A stretch of 64,000 nt of DNA, from contig CAZGNV010000006.1 in assembly GCA_964527835.1 (NCBI GenBank), positions 1-64,000 of the forward strand, in the 5' to 3' direction. Numbering within the stretch: position 1 is the stretch's first letter; each line of letters begins with the position of its first letter. Source of the DNA: JAFDCJ01 sp964527835. Its GTDB lineage: Bacteria > Desulfobacterota > Desulfobacteria > Desulfobacterales > JAFDCJ01. The position numbers and the translations under genes are program-made. The notes beneath the pieces were generated by a model that was not told the DNA's origin, made no database searches, and was given only the letters and a program-made list of their open reading frames with translations. This document shows, piece by piece, positions 16,352 through 24,774 of the stretch.

Positions 16352-17554
16352 ATGAAAAAAAAACGCGGATTGCAGCCCGCGCACCCGGGTTTCAGGCGCC
16401 GCTATGCGGATTGTTTTGAATTTGTTCCCATCGGCTATTTCATCTTTGATTCCACCGGGATCATCGTCGATGTCAATCCTGCCGGTGCCCGGCTGCTGTC
16501 AGCCGAGCGCCAGCAGATGCTCCAGCGACCTTTTGCTGAATTTATCCACCGGCAGTCGCAAGCCGTTTTTGTCGACCACCGCAAGCGGGTGCTGCAAACC
16601 GGGCAGCTGCAGACCTGTGATGTGCAGCTGGCGCAACCCGCTGAAAATCATGTCTGGCTGTACCTGGAAAGCCTGGCAGTTCAAGCAGCGGGACAGCCGC
16701 AGCTGCAGATTCGGTCGGTGGTCAAAGATTTTACCGCCTGCAAACAGATTGAAATCACCCTGCGCAAAACCCGCAATGAGCTGGAACAGCGGGTCGCCAG
16801 GCGGACGGTCGAACTCGAGGAAAGCAACCGGCAGTTGCGGCGAAAAATTTCCGAATGGGAACAGGCCCAGGCGGCCCTGCGCGAGTCGAGCAGGGAGCTG
16901 CGGATTTTGTCCAACCAGCTGCTATCGGCGCAGGAAAAAGAACGCAAGCGCATCGCCCGGGAGCTGCACGACGGCATCGGCCAGGCCCTGAGCGCCATCA
17001 AATTCAGTGTCGAAAGCTCCCTGAACCGAATGGGCAAGGATGCCGACCGGCCGGAAGTCCAAGCGCTGCAGGGGGTGATTCCCCTGACCCGCAAAACCCT
17101 GGCGGAAGTGCGCCGCATCGTGGAGGCGCTGCGGCCGGCCATGCTCGATGACCTGGGGATTGTGGCCACCGTTACCTGGCTTTGCCGCCAGTTCCAGAAC
17201 ATCTATGGCAACATCCGCATCGAAAGCTGCATCGACATCCAGGAGCAGGACGTCCCCCCGGCGCTTAAAACCGTGATTTACCGTATTTTGCAGGAAACCC
17301 TGAACAATGTGGCCAAGCACAGCGGCGCCGACCGGGTGCGGCTGACCCTGGCAAAAAGCGGCGAGTGTCTCGAATTAACGCTTGCCGACAACGGCGCCGG
17401 CTTTGACCTGGAGCGGGTGATGGCCGCAGCGCCTTCCCGGCGGGGATTCGGGCTGGCCAGCATGCGCGAGCGCGCCAAGCTTTCCGGAGGTGTATTCGAA
17501 ATCCAATCCGCCGCCGGCGAGGGAACCTCCATTCGGGTGGTTTGGGATGTTTAA
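16352..17554 (+). CDS. PAS-domain sensor histidine kinase, NarL-type
   Basis: Soluble two-component kinase of 400 residues with no membrane helix. An N-terminal PAS domain (about 20-135, FEFVPIGYFIFDSTGIIVDVN) is followed by a coiled coil (ELEQRVARRTVELEESNRQLRRK) and a HisKA_3 dimerization domain with the phospho-acceptor His in ERKRIARELHDGIGQALSAIK. The HATPase_c domain carries ILQETLNNVAKHSGA (N box), LADNGAGFD (G1) and RRGFGLASMRERA (G2). HisKA_3 kinases act on NarL/FixJ regulators, and such a regulator is encoded convergently 13 bases downstream. The signal is unknown; the lack of a sensor in the membrane suggests a cytoplasmic cue. The first codons are duplicated at 13128. Confidence 0.93.
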   Translation: MKKKRGLQPAHPGFRRRYADCFEFVPIGYFIFDSTGIIVDVNPAGARLLSAERQQMLQRPFAEFIHRQSQAVFVDHRKRVLQTGQLQTCDVQLAQPAENHVWLYLESLAVQAAGQPQLQIRSVVKDFTACKQIEITLRKTRNELEQRVARRTVELEESNRQLRRKISEWEQAQAALRESSRELRILSNQLLSAQEKERKRIARELHDGIGQALSAIKFSVESSLNRMGKDADRPEVQALQGVIPLTRKTLAEVRRIVEALRPAMLDDLGIVATVTWLCRQFQNIYGNIRIESCIDIQEQDVPPALKTVIYRILQETLNNVAKHSGADRVRLTLAKSGECLELTLADNGAGFDLERVMAAAPSRRGFGLASMRERAKLSGGVFEIQSAAGEGTSIRVVWDV

Positions 17555-17567
17555 CCGGTTGATGATT

Positions 17568-18224
17568 TCACTGATGCACCAGCCCTTTTTCCATGGCATA
17601 CACGGTCAAAGCGGCGGTGTTGTGCAGGTCGAGTTTTTTCATCAGGTTGGCCCGGTGCTTTTCCACGGTTTTCAGGCTGATGCAAAGCTCGGCGGCAATT
17701 TGTCGGTTGCGGTAGCCTTCGGCGATCAACTTCAGCACTTCCTGTTCCCGGGGGGATAGCTTGCGGCAGGCAGAAACTGACTGGCGGGTGTTTTTTCTTT
17801 CCAGGTAGCCGGAAATGATCTTGCCGGAAACAGCGGGGCTCAGATAGGGTTTTCCGGCCAGCACGCTTTTGATGGCCAGCACCAGTTCCTCATGGGTGGC
17901 GTCCTTGAGGACATATCCTTCGGCGCCGGCCTGCAGGGTGGTCTCCAGGTATTCCTCTTCTGGGTGAACGGTCAGGGCGATCACCCGGGTTTGGGGGTGG
18001 TGTTTTTTGATTTCCCGGATGGCTTCCATGCCGTTCATGCGGGGCATGGACAGGTCCATCAGCACAAGTTCGGGCTTGTGCCTTTCGACGCAGCGCACGG
18101 CTTCGCGACCGTCGCAGGCCTCAGCGACGATTTCAAAACCCGGATCGGCCGACAACAGGGCCCGCAACCCCTGCCTTAATATAGTATGGTCGTCGGCCAG
18201 CACAATGCGTGCTTTTTTTTCCAT
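17568..18224 (-). CDS. NarL/FixJ-family response regulator
   Basis: DNA-binding response regulator, 218 residues. Receiver domain at the N terminus with the acidic pair in RIVLADDHT, the phosphorylated Asp in LVLMDLSMPRMNG, the switch Thr in VIALTVH and the Lys in GYVLKDA. The C-terminal LuxR-type HTH is KLSPREQEVLKLIAEGYRNRQIAAELCISLKTVEKHRANLMKKL. An upstream TTG at 18248 adds 8 residues; ATG 18224 begins just before the receiver fold and is preferred. It faces the histidine kinase gene tail to tail, so the presumed pair is transcribed from separate promoters, an uncommon layout for cognate partners. Confidence 0.92.
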   Translation of the reverse strand: MEKKARIVLADDHTILRQGLRALLSADPGFEIVAEACDGREAVRCVERHKPELVLMDLSMPRMNGMEAIREIKKHHPQTRVIALTVHPEEEYLETTLQAGAEGYVLKDATHEELVLAIKSVLAGKPYLSPAVSGKIISGYLERKNTRQSVSACRKLSPREQEVLKLIAEGYRNRQIAAELCISLKTVEKHRANLMKKLDLHNTAALTVYAMEKGLVHQ

Positions 18225-18367
18225 GCCTTTGCATATCACGGGGCTCAATTATTTTCAAGCAGCCCCTGAGCCGGCGTCGTTGCGTTGCAGCCCTGCCTGC
18301 CGGTTTCCAGTGCTTGTCAGGACCCCACTGACTGTCCCCTGTTTTTAGCTTCTGTGGGAAATAGCGC

Positions 18368-18395
18368 TTGACATGGGAATGATTCCTATTAATAT
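18368..18395 (+). promoter_or_regulatory. Sigma-70-type promoter of the porin gene with a palindrome in the spacer
   Basis: A perfect -35 TTGACA (18368-18373) is followed after 16 bases by TAATAT (18390-18395). In the spacer the palindrome GGAATGATTCC (18375-18385) would place a dimeric repressor on the promoter. It is loosely Fur-like in its AATGATT core but too short to assign. The porin ATG is about 70 bases downstream, preceded by GGGAGGAAG. Confidence 0.6.
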
Positions 18396-18463
18396 GAACG
18401 GGTCATTGGGAGCAGATACCAGGCAAGAATCATCAAGGGCAAAACAGGGGAAGGGAGGAAGAC

Positions 18464-19783
18464 ATGTTGCAGAAATTCAGGGGGCGGCCCCTTGTTTTCG
18501 GGATGCTGATCGCAGTTGCGGTGTTTTTGGGGGCTCCGGCCATGGCACAGGATGTCAAGGTGGATGCCGCGGTGCTGGAAAAGCTGCAAAAAACCATCGA
18601 GCAGCAGCAGCGGCAGTTGGAATCATTGCAACGACAGCTCAATGAGTTGAAGCGGACCGCCACCGACGCGCAGACCCAGGCCCAGGAAGCCAAGTCGACC
18701 GCCGATGAGGCTGCCGATGCGGCCAAACACGCCACGGCGGCGGTCCAGCCCGTGGACAAGGCTGTTACCTCGGGTCAGCCACGGGTGAAGCTGGCGATTT
18801 CCGGGCAGGTCCACCGGGCGGTCAACATCATCGACGACGGCAAGAACACCACGGCCTATTTCGTGGACAGTGACGCCAGCAACACCCGGGTGCGCTTTAT
18901 CGGCACCGCCCGGGCCACCGATGATTTGATGATCGGCTCCCGGTTGGAGGTGGCGATGACCTCCAATGAATCGGGTGAGGTCAGCCAGGACAACGAAAAT
19001 TCCAGTGATTTTTTCAACGTGCGCTGGGCGGACCTGTCTTTGGCCAGCAAACGCTTCGGCAAGCTCTATCTGGGCAAGGGCGACACGGCCTCCAACAACG
19101 CGGCCGAACTGGACCTGTCCAAAACCGACGTGGTCCAGTACGCCAGCATTGCCGACATTGCCGGCGGGATGCTGTTTCGGACAAACCGGGACGACAAGTT
19201 GACCGGTATTTCAGTTTCCGATGCGTTCAAGGATCTCGACGGACTGAGCCGTAAAAACCGGGTGCGCTATGACACGCCCACCTTGTGGAATTTTCACCTC
19301 CAGGGGGGGCTGGTCAGTGATCAGCGCTGGGACGCTTCCCTGTGGTGGGGCGGACAGGTCCTGGGATTCAAAGCGGTCGCGGCGGCGGCGATCTCCGACC
19401 CCAACAAAAACAACACCGATCTGATCGTCGACGGGTCCTTTTCCGCCCTGCACGAGGCCACCGGGCTGAACCTGACCCTGTCCGCCGGTCAGGAGGGCCG
19501 TGACAAGCAGGGTGACGCCTCGAACTTCTACGTCAAGGGCGGCTGGCTGACGCGTTTTTTTTCCGTGGGTCAAACGGCCTTCGGTCTGGACTACACCCGC
19601 TCGGTGAACCTGCCCACCGGCCGGGATGACGGCTATTCCGTCGGCGGGGCGGTGGTCCAGCAGTTTGAAAAATACGGCACTGAGGCCTACTTGCAGTACC
19701 GGGTGTACTCGCTTTCGCGGGGGGCGGCACCCAGTGTCCAGACCATAAAGGTGGGCACCATCGGTGCGAGAGTCAAATTCTGA
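18464..19783 (+). CDS. Outer-membrane porin with N-terminal coiled coil
   Basis: Beta-barrel porin of 439 residues. A signal peptide ends around GAPAMA-QD (about residue 28). Residues 34-95 are a predicted coiled coil rich in Gln, Leu and Ala (LEKLQKTIEQQQRQLESLQRQL), which in this porin type forms a periplasmic stalk that may contact peptidoglycan. The rest alternates polar and aromatic residues like a barrel (RVRFIGTARATDDL, DLSLASKRFGKLYLG) and the chain ends in ARVKF, the terminal Phe needed for BAM-dependent insertion. It resembles Porin_4/DcaP-like proteins; the substrate cannot be told. The TGA overlaps the ATG of the lipoprotein gene, so they are co-translated. Confidence 0.85.
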   Translation: MLQKFRGRPLVFGMLIAVAVFLGAPAMAQDVKVDAAVLEKLQKTIEQQQRQLESLQRQLNELKRTATDAQTQAQEAKSTADEAADAAKHATAAVQPVDKAVTSGQPRVKLAISGQVHRAVNIIDDGKNTTAYFVDSDASNTRVRFIGTARATDDLMIGSRLEVAMTSNESGEVSQDNENSSDFFNVRWADLSLASKRFGKLYLGKGDTASNNAAELDLSKTDVVQYASIADIAGGMLFRTNRDDKLTGISVSDAFKDLDGLSRKNRVRYDTPTLWNFHLQGGLVSDQRWDASLWWGGQVLGFKAVAAAAISDPNKNNTDLIVDGSFSALHEATGLNLTLSAGQEGRDKQGDASNFYVKGGWLTRFFSVGQTAFGLDYTRSVNLPTGRDDGYSVGGAVVQQFEKYGTEAYLQYRVYSLSRGAAPSVQTIKVGTIGARVKF

Positions 19784-20085
19784 TGATGATTTCCGGTATC
19801 CGGAGACAAAAAGGCGGATGGATGGCTTTGGTTTTGGCCACCCTGCTTGTGCTGGCAGGATGTGCCGAGATAAAGCCCTACCAGCCGCCCAACCACCGGG
19901 AGGAGGGAACCCAGGGCGGCCTTTTTACCGGTCCCCAGGGCGAGTGGGTGATCTACCAGTCTGATGAGCCGGCCGATGACGAAAAAAAGAAAAAAGCGGA
20001 GCAGACTACTGACGCCCGTCAACCGGTCTCGGACGGGCAGCAGCAAAGCAAGCCGGAGGCGGCACCGGACAGCAAGCAGCCCTGA
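19783..20085 (+). CDS. Small lipoprotein translationally coupled to the porin
   Basis: 100-residue protein I do not recognise. It has a basic N terminus and a hydrophobic stretch leading to a lipobox LVLAGC, so Cys27 should be lipidated after signal peptidase II cleavage. The mature part is short, hydrophilic and low in complexity: a Pro/Gly-rich segment, EWVIYQSDEPADD, then a Lys/Gln/Asp-rich tail likely disordered. The ATG overlaps the porin stop codon. A lipoprotein tied to a porin in this way could assist its assembly or plug the periplasmic side; that is an inference from position only. Confidence 0.75.
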   Translation: MMISGIRRQKGGWMALVLATLLVLAGCAEIKPYQPPNHREEGTQGGLFTGPQGEWVIYQSDEPADDEKKKKAEQTTDARQPVSDGQQQSKPEAAPDSKQP

Positions 20086-20149
20086 CCGCTGCAGGCAAGC
20101 CCGGCGGCGTTCCCGAACCATGAAGATATTGTGGTTTTTTTTTATTGAC

Positions 20150-20165
20150 ATACAAGATGTTGTGT
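20150..20165. promoter_or_regulatory. Candidate NrdR box upstream of nrdJ
   Basis: ATACAAGATGTTGTGT matches the NrdR consensus (ACACWATATATWGTGT) at most positions and is palindromic in ACAA/TTGT. It directly overlaps the end of a TTGACA (20145-20150), where binding would block a promoter. The gene is 269 bases downstream, longer than usual. A weaker second site (TTTACTAGATCTGTTA, 20173-20188) has non-ideal spacing. The rest of the 348-base gap (20086-20433) holds a run of T at 20136-20143, the repeat at 20301-20340 and the ribosome site GGGAG of nrdJ. Confidence 0.45.
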
Positions 20166-20300
20166 GCAATGGTTTACTAGATCTGTTATCACCATTGGCG
20201 CTCTTTTCATCTAAGTCACTTTCCTTGGTTGAAAATTCTTAAAAAAGGTGTATTTTCTTTGTTGCAAGCCTGCTTTAGCAGGGAGTGCACGGCTTTTGAT

Positions 20301-20340
20301 AATGACGGTCCCGTAAAAAGTCATTTTCGAGTGACATCAA
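20301..20340 (+). repeat. 21-base interspersed repeat, copy 3, with flanking hairpin
   Basis: Positions 20315-20335 match the copy at 5903-5923 with a single C-to-T change. Here the repeat is extended on the left by AATGACGGTCCCGT, and AATGAC (20301-20306) can pair with GTCATT (20320-20325). It lies in the nrdJ leader. Confidence 0.7.
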
Positions 20341-20433
20341 CCCTTATAGTCCACGAATAAACCCACACGGGAGATGGGCCCGGCGGCCGGGGTGGGCGCC
20401 GGCATATCGCTGTTAAAGCACGGGAGATTTTAA

Positions 20434-22923
20434 ATGGGGGAAAAAGGCAAATTTCTGGTTACCAAAGAGGGGCGTTTCGACCTGGGAACTTACATGTGGG
20501 ATGATCAGCTGTTTTCCGATATCCTGGTCCGCCATAACCCCATTGACGCGGATCAGGCCATGGGCATCAGCCGGTCTTTGCGGGAGGAAATTACCCGCAT
20601 GGAGTTTCAGACCATCACCATGGCGTTTATCGAAAAGATGATTGAAGCCAAACTGATGGAATACGGGCTGACCAAGCCTTCCCCCATCCGGTTGGACCAG
20701 TCCATTTTCATGAAAAACGGCCTGAGCCTTTCGGAAAATGCCAGAAGGGTTCTCAAGCGCCGCTACCTGAAAAAAGACAGCCGCGGTAAAATTATTGAAA
20801 CCCCCGAGCAGATGTTCAAACGTGTGGCGCGCCACATTGCCAAGGCCGAAAAAAAGTACGGCGGCGATGAACAGCAGGTGGAAAAAATGCAGCAAATTTT
20901 CTACCGGCTGATGACCGAGTTTAATTTTTTGCCCAATTCCCCCACCTTGATGAATGCCGGTCGGCGGCTGGGACAGCTGGCCGCCTGCTTTGTTCTGCCG
21001 GTGGAAGACAGCATGGAGGGCATTTTCGGGGCCCTTAAAAATGCCGCCCTGATCCATAAATCCGGCGGCGGCACCGGTTTTTCCTTCTCGCGCCTGCGGC
21101 CCAAAAACAGCATGGTGGGCACCACCGGTGGAGTGGCCTCGGGACCGATTTCGTTTATGAAGATTTTCAATACCGCCACCGAGCAGGTCAAGCAGGGCGG
21201 TACCCGCCGGGGAGCCAACATGGCCATCCTGCGGGTGGACCATCCGGATATCATGGAGTTTATTTACAGCAAAAAAGACAACCGGGATCTTAACAATTTC
21301 AATATTTCGGTGGGGGTGACCGATGCGTTCATGCAGGCCGTCGCCGAGGGTGCCGAATACGACCTGATCGATCCGCGCAGCCAAAAGGCGGTCGGTCGCC
21401 TGGATGCGGTCAAGGTTTACGAAGCCCTGGTGACCCAGGCATGGGAAAATGGGGATCCGGGAATCATTTTCCTGGATCGGATCAACCGCGACAACCCGAC
21501 CCCCGGTCTCGGCCAGATCGAAAGCACCAATCCCTGCGGCGAACAGCCCCTGCTCCCGCTGGAGGCCTGCAACCTGGGTTCGGTGAACCTGGCCCGCTTC
21601 GTGCGCGAGGCCGACCAGGGTCCTGTCATCGATTACGAGGGGCTCAAGGATGTGGTTGAAATGTCGGTGCGGTTTCTGGACAATACCATCGATATGTCGC
21701 GCTACCCGCTGCCGGAGATCACCGCCATGGTGCGCGGCAACCGCAAAATCGGGCTGGGAGTGATGGGGTTTGCGGATATGCTCTATCAATTGAAAATTCC
21801 CTACAATTCCGAACAGGCCCTGGAGACCGCTGAGACGGTCATGCAGTTCGTCCAGCAAAGCGCCCATGAGGCCTCCCGCAAACTGGCCGAGGAACGCGGG
21901 GTTTTTAAAAATTATGAACAAAGCATTTTTAAGGAGCAGGGGGTGCGCTATCGCAACGCCACCACCACCACCATCGCACCGACCGGAACGCTGAGCATCA
22001 TCGCCGGCTGTTCCAGCGGTATCGAACCCCTGTTCGCGCTGAGTTTTGTGCGCACCGTGATGGATAACGACCGCCTGCTGGAAGTCAACCCCTGCTTTGA
22101 AAAGGTGGCGCGCAAAAGGGGGTTTTACAGCCCGGAGCTGATGAATGCCATTGCCCGCAAGGGCAGTATCAGGGACCTGGCGGAAATACCGGAAGATGTG
22201 CGCCAGGTGTTCGTCACCGCCCATGACGTTTCTCCCGAGTGGCATATCCGCATGCAGGCCGCTTTTCAAAAACATACCGACAACGCGGTTTCCAAAACGG
22301 TCAATTTGCCCCGCGATGCCACCGTGGCCGATGTGCGCAAGGTCTATGACCTGGCCTACGAGCTGGGCTGCAAGGGGGTGACCATTTACCGTGACGGCAG
22401 CAAGCAAAACCAGGTTCTGTCACTGGCCGTCAAGGATGAAAAAAGGGACGGATTTTTGACGGCGGTCAAGAAGCGGCCGGAGACCCTGGAGGGGTTTACC
22501 ACCAAGATCAAGACCGGCTACGGGTACCTGTATGTGACGGTGACCGAGTATGAAGGACAGCCGTTTGAAGTCTTTGCCACCATCGGCAAGTCCGGCCGTT
22601 CGACCACCGCCAAGACCGAGGCCATCGGGCGGCTGGTCTCCCTGGCCCTGAGAAGCGGGGTGACCGTGGACAAGGTCGTCGACCAGCTCAAGGGCATCGG
22701 CGGCGAAAATCCCATTTTCCAGGACGGCGGCCTGGTGCTGTCCATTCCGGATGCCATCGCCCGGGTGCTGGAAAGGCGGTACCTGTCCGGCGAAAATGCC
22801 GTCAAGAACCACAAAACAGAATACAGCCTGATGGGGGAGAAGTGTCCGGAGTGCGGCCAGACGGTCAGCTTCGAAGAGGGCTGTATGATCTGTCATTTCT
22901 GCGGGTTCAACAAATGCGGCTAA
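20434..22923 (+). CDS. nrdJ: Adenosylcobalamin-dependent ribonucleotide reductase (class II)
   Basis: Oxygen-independent ribonucleotide reductase that reduces ribonucleotides to deoxyribonucleotides using a B12 radical, 829 residues. The active-site loop NPCGEQPLLPLEACNLGSVNL holds the Asn, Cys and Glu of the radical chemistry; the N-terminal redox Cys is in GRRLGQLAACFVLP; GGGTGFSFSRLRP and APTGTLSIIAGCSSGIEP are family motifs. The C terminus has a zinc-ribbon CPECGQTVSF...CMICHFCGFNKCG typical of the NrdJ subclass, which supplies electrons through the terminal cysteines. ATG 20434 follows GGGAGATTTTAA. No nrdAB or nrdDG genes are near. B12 dependence fits the corrinoid-based metabolism suggested by the ASKHA gene at 38.4 kb. 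Confidence 0.97.
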   Translation: MGEKGKFLVTKEGRFDLGTYMWDDQLFSDILVRHNPIDADQAMGISRSLREEITRMEFQTITMAFIEKMIEAKLMEYGLTKPSPIRLDQSIFMKNGLSLSENARRVLKRRYLKKDSRGKIIETPEQMFKRVARHIAKAEKKYGGDEQQVEKMQQIFYRLMTEFNFLPNSPTLMNAGRRLGQLAACFVLPVEDSMEGIFGALKNAALIHKSGGGTGFSFSRLRPKNSMVGTTGGVASGPISFMKIFNTATEQVKQGGTRRGANMAILRVDHPDIMEFIYSKKDNRDLNNFNISVGVTDAFMQAVAEGAEYDLIDPRSQKAVGRLDAVKVYEALVTQAWENGDPGIIFLDRINRDNPTPGLGQIESTNPCGEQPLLPLEACNLGSVNLARFVREADQGPVIDYEGLKDVVEMSVRFLDNTIDMSRYPLPEITAMVRGNRKIGLGVMGFADMLYQLKIPYNSEQALETAETVMQFVQQSAHEASRKLAEERGVFKNYEQSIFKEQGVRYRNATTTTIAPTGTLSIIAGCSSGIEPLFALSFVRTVMDNDRLLEVNPCFEKVARKRGFYSPELMNAIARKGSIRDLAEIPEDVRQVFVTAHDVSPEWHIRMQAAFQKHTDNAVSKTVNLPRDATVADVRKVYDLAYELGCKGVTIYRDGSKQNQVLSLAVKDEKRDGFLTAVKKRPETLEGFTTKIKTGYGYLYVTVTEYEGQPFEVFATIGKSGRSTTAKTEAIGRLVSLALRSGVTVDKVVDQLKGIGGENPIFQDGGLVLSIPDAIARVLERRYLSGENAVKNHKTEYSLMGEKCPECGQTVSFEEGCMICHFCGFNKCG

Positions 22924-23064
22924 AACTGGTTTAAAAAATTCATCTTTTGCCCGATGGCGGCGTTGCTCGTCGTCGAAAAATGCTCACGTACTAACAGTAC
23001 GCTGCGCGTTTTCTCCTTCTCGCGCCTTGCCCTCGAACAAAATCTAAAATTTTTAAACCAGTTT
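22924..23064. repeat. 141-base intergenic hairpin between convergent nrdJ and znuB
   Basis: The ends AACTGGTTTAAAAA (22924-22937) and TTTTTAAACCAGTTT (23050-23064) are inverted repeats. The interior continues to pair imperfectly towards an apex around CGTACTAACAGTACG, with purine/pyrimidine-rich arms (TGGCGGCGTTGCTCGTC on the left, TCGCGCCTTGCCCTCG on the right). It begins directly after the nrdJ stop, sits between two converging genes, and resembles REP/BIME-like hairpins known between convergent genes in proteobacteria. It could terminate both transcripts. The remaining 135 bases to znuB show nothing else. Confidence 0.8.
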
Positions 23065-23199
23065 ATCCGTTGCAAAAGAAACCCAATCACAACCATCCTG
23101 CTGCGTCTTGTTGGGCATCTTACGGTAAATAAGAACAGATGTGAAATTGCGCTGTTTTTCAGCGGGGCCGGCAAACAAAATCTACAACCCAGGGTCCCC

Positions 23200-24009
23200 T
23201 CAATGCCTGGTTTTTAATCGCTCGACAGCCATTGAAATTAAAAAACCGGCGGCGGCCACTAAAATGATGGTGGCCCCTGATGTTAGATCCAGCCGGTAGG
23301 CCAAGGCGAGGCCCGCAGTGGTAAACAGGCAGCTGAGAGCCGTCGACAGCACCATCATGGCCGCCAGGGAGCGGGTATATTTTTCGGCAATGTAGGGGGG
23401 GATGGTCAGCAGCGCGATGACCAGGATCAACCCCACCACCCGGATGATGATAACCACCGACAGGGCGATCATACCCAGCAGCAGAAAGTAAAGCCAGCCC
23501 ACCGGGATGTTGCGCAAGCGGGCGAACTCACTGTCGTAGGACATGGCCAGAAAGTCATTGTAATAGTAGATGACGATGGCCACCTGCAGCAGGCAGATGA
23601 CGAGCATCTGCCACAGATCCGCCCGGGGCACGGCCAGGATGCTGCCGAACAAAAACCCCATCAGGTCAACATTGTAGCCCGGCGTCAGATCCACCAGGAT
23701 GATGCCGGCGGCCATGCCCACCGCCCAGAGCACCCCGATAATGGTGTCGGCTCGATGGCGGGCCTTCAGTGACACCGTCGCCATGATCAGGGCGGCCAGC
23801 AACGCAACCCCCAGCGTGCCCACCAGGTAGGGCAACCCCAGAAACAGTGCCAGTCCAATGCCGCCGTATGCCGCATGGGCAATGCCGCCGGCCAGAAACA
23901 CCAGTCGGTTGACCACCACCAGGGTGCCGATCACACCACAGGCAACGCTGACCAGCAGACCGGCCAGCAGGGCATTGCGCATGAATTCGAACTGCAGGGC
24001 TTCAATCAT
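23200..24009 (-). CDS. znuB: Zinc/manganese ABC transporter permease
   Basis: Inner-membrane permease of the ABC-3 metal importer family, 269 residues with about eight hydrophobic helices. Recognizable stretches are LLVSVACGVIGTLVVVNRLVFLAGGIAHAAYGGIGLALFLG near the N terminus (the conserved glycine-rich HAAYGGIG) and PYNVDL-like PGYNVDLMGFLFGSILAV. It is the last gene of a minus-strand operon cysS-znuA-znuC-znuB; it starts 3 bases after the znuC stop. Metal choice cannot be read from the permease; zinc is favoured by linkage to cysS (a zinc enzyme) and a ZIP gene nearby. Confidence 0.9.
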   Translation of the reverse strand: MIEALQFEFMRNALLAGLLVSVACGVIGTLVVVNRLVFLAGGIAHAAYGGIGLALFLGLPYLVGTLGVALLAALIMATVSLKARHRADTIIGVLWAVGMAAGIILVDLTPGYNVDLMGFLFGSILAVPRADLWQMLVICLLQVAIVIYYYNDFLAMSYDSEFARLRNIPVGWLYFLLLGMIALSVVIIIRVVGLILVIALLTIPPYIAEKYTRSLAAMMVLSTALSCLFTTAGLALAYRLDLTSGATIILVAAAGFLISMAVERLKTRH

Positions 24010-24012
24010 TTT

Positions 24013-24771
24013 TTACCGGTCCTTGTGGGTCGGCAGCACCCGGTGCGGCAGCCCGTGGGCGATGATATCCACCGGGCAGGGATAGGCCATGTCCAGCATC
24101 TCGCCGGTAAGCTCCGCGGCGTCGTGAAACAGCAGTTCGTGATTGACACAGGCCACGGATTTAATGTGGCGCGACAGCGCCATGACATCATGGCTGGCCA
24201 GGATAATGGTCATGGCTTTGTTCAGCTCCTCTAACAATTCGTAAAGATTTCCCTGACCCTGGGTGTCAACGCTGGCCGTGGGTTCATCCAGCAGCAGGAT
24301 TTCCGGTTCGGTCACCAGCGCCCGGGCGATAAACACTTTCTGCAGCTGTCCGCCGGAAAGCTCACCGATGTGCCGGCGGGCCAAGTCCCACATCTCCAGG
24401 CGCTCCAGCGCCTGCCTGGCGGCGGCCCGGTGCAGCCGTGAATCGCGCCGCCGCCGGCCCATGCCTAGACGTCCCATCAGCACTACATCGATCACGGATA
24501 TCGGAAAATCCCGATTGATATGAACGTTCTGGGGCACGTACCCCATGCGGCTGACCGCCTGGCGAGGGGGCAGTCCAAAAATGCGGATTTGTCCCCGGTC
24601 CGGCTCCAGCAGTCCCAGCAGCAGCTTGAGCAGGGTCGTCTTGCCGCCGCCATTGGGGCCGATCAGGGCCATGAACTCGCCGCGGGCAACCTCGAGGTTG
24701 ACGTTGGTCAGCACGGGATGCCCGTTATAGGAAAACCAAAGGTCCCGGATATCGATTACCGTGTCATCCAT
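24013..24771 (-). CDS. znuC: Metal ABC transporter ATP-binding protein
   Basis: ATPase of the metal importer, 252 residues. Walker A is GPNGGGKTT (about 37-45), the Q-loop is in YVPQNVHI, the signature is LSGGQLQKV, Walker B is EILLLDEPTASVD and the switch His is in IILASHDV. C-terminal extension beyond residue 205 contains ACVNHELLFHDAAEL, common in ZnuC/MntB-type proteins. It lies between znuA (3-base gap) and znuB (3-base gap), which identifies its partners. The gene name is by family; Mn or Fe import is possible. Confidence 0.93.
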   Translation of the reverse strand: MDDTVIDIRDLWFSYNGHPVLTNVNLEVARGEFMALIGPNGGGKTTLLKLLLGLLEPDRGQIRIFGLPPRQAVSRMGYVPQNVHINRDFPISVIDVVLMGRLGMGRRRRDSRLHRAAARQALERLEMWDLARRHIGELSGGQLQKVFIARALVTEPEILLLDEPTASVDTQGQGNLYELLEELNKAMTIILASHDVMALSRHIKSVACVNHELLFHDAAELTGEMLDMAYPCPVDIIAHGLPHRVLPTHKDR

Positions 24772-24774
24772 CTT

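Noticed and set aside
20413..22407. 664-codon frame opposite nrdJ
   Set aside because: Antisense shadow of a gene with complete catalytic motifs; composition is of the usual His/Gly-rich antisense type.
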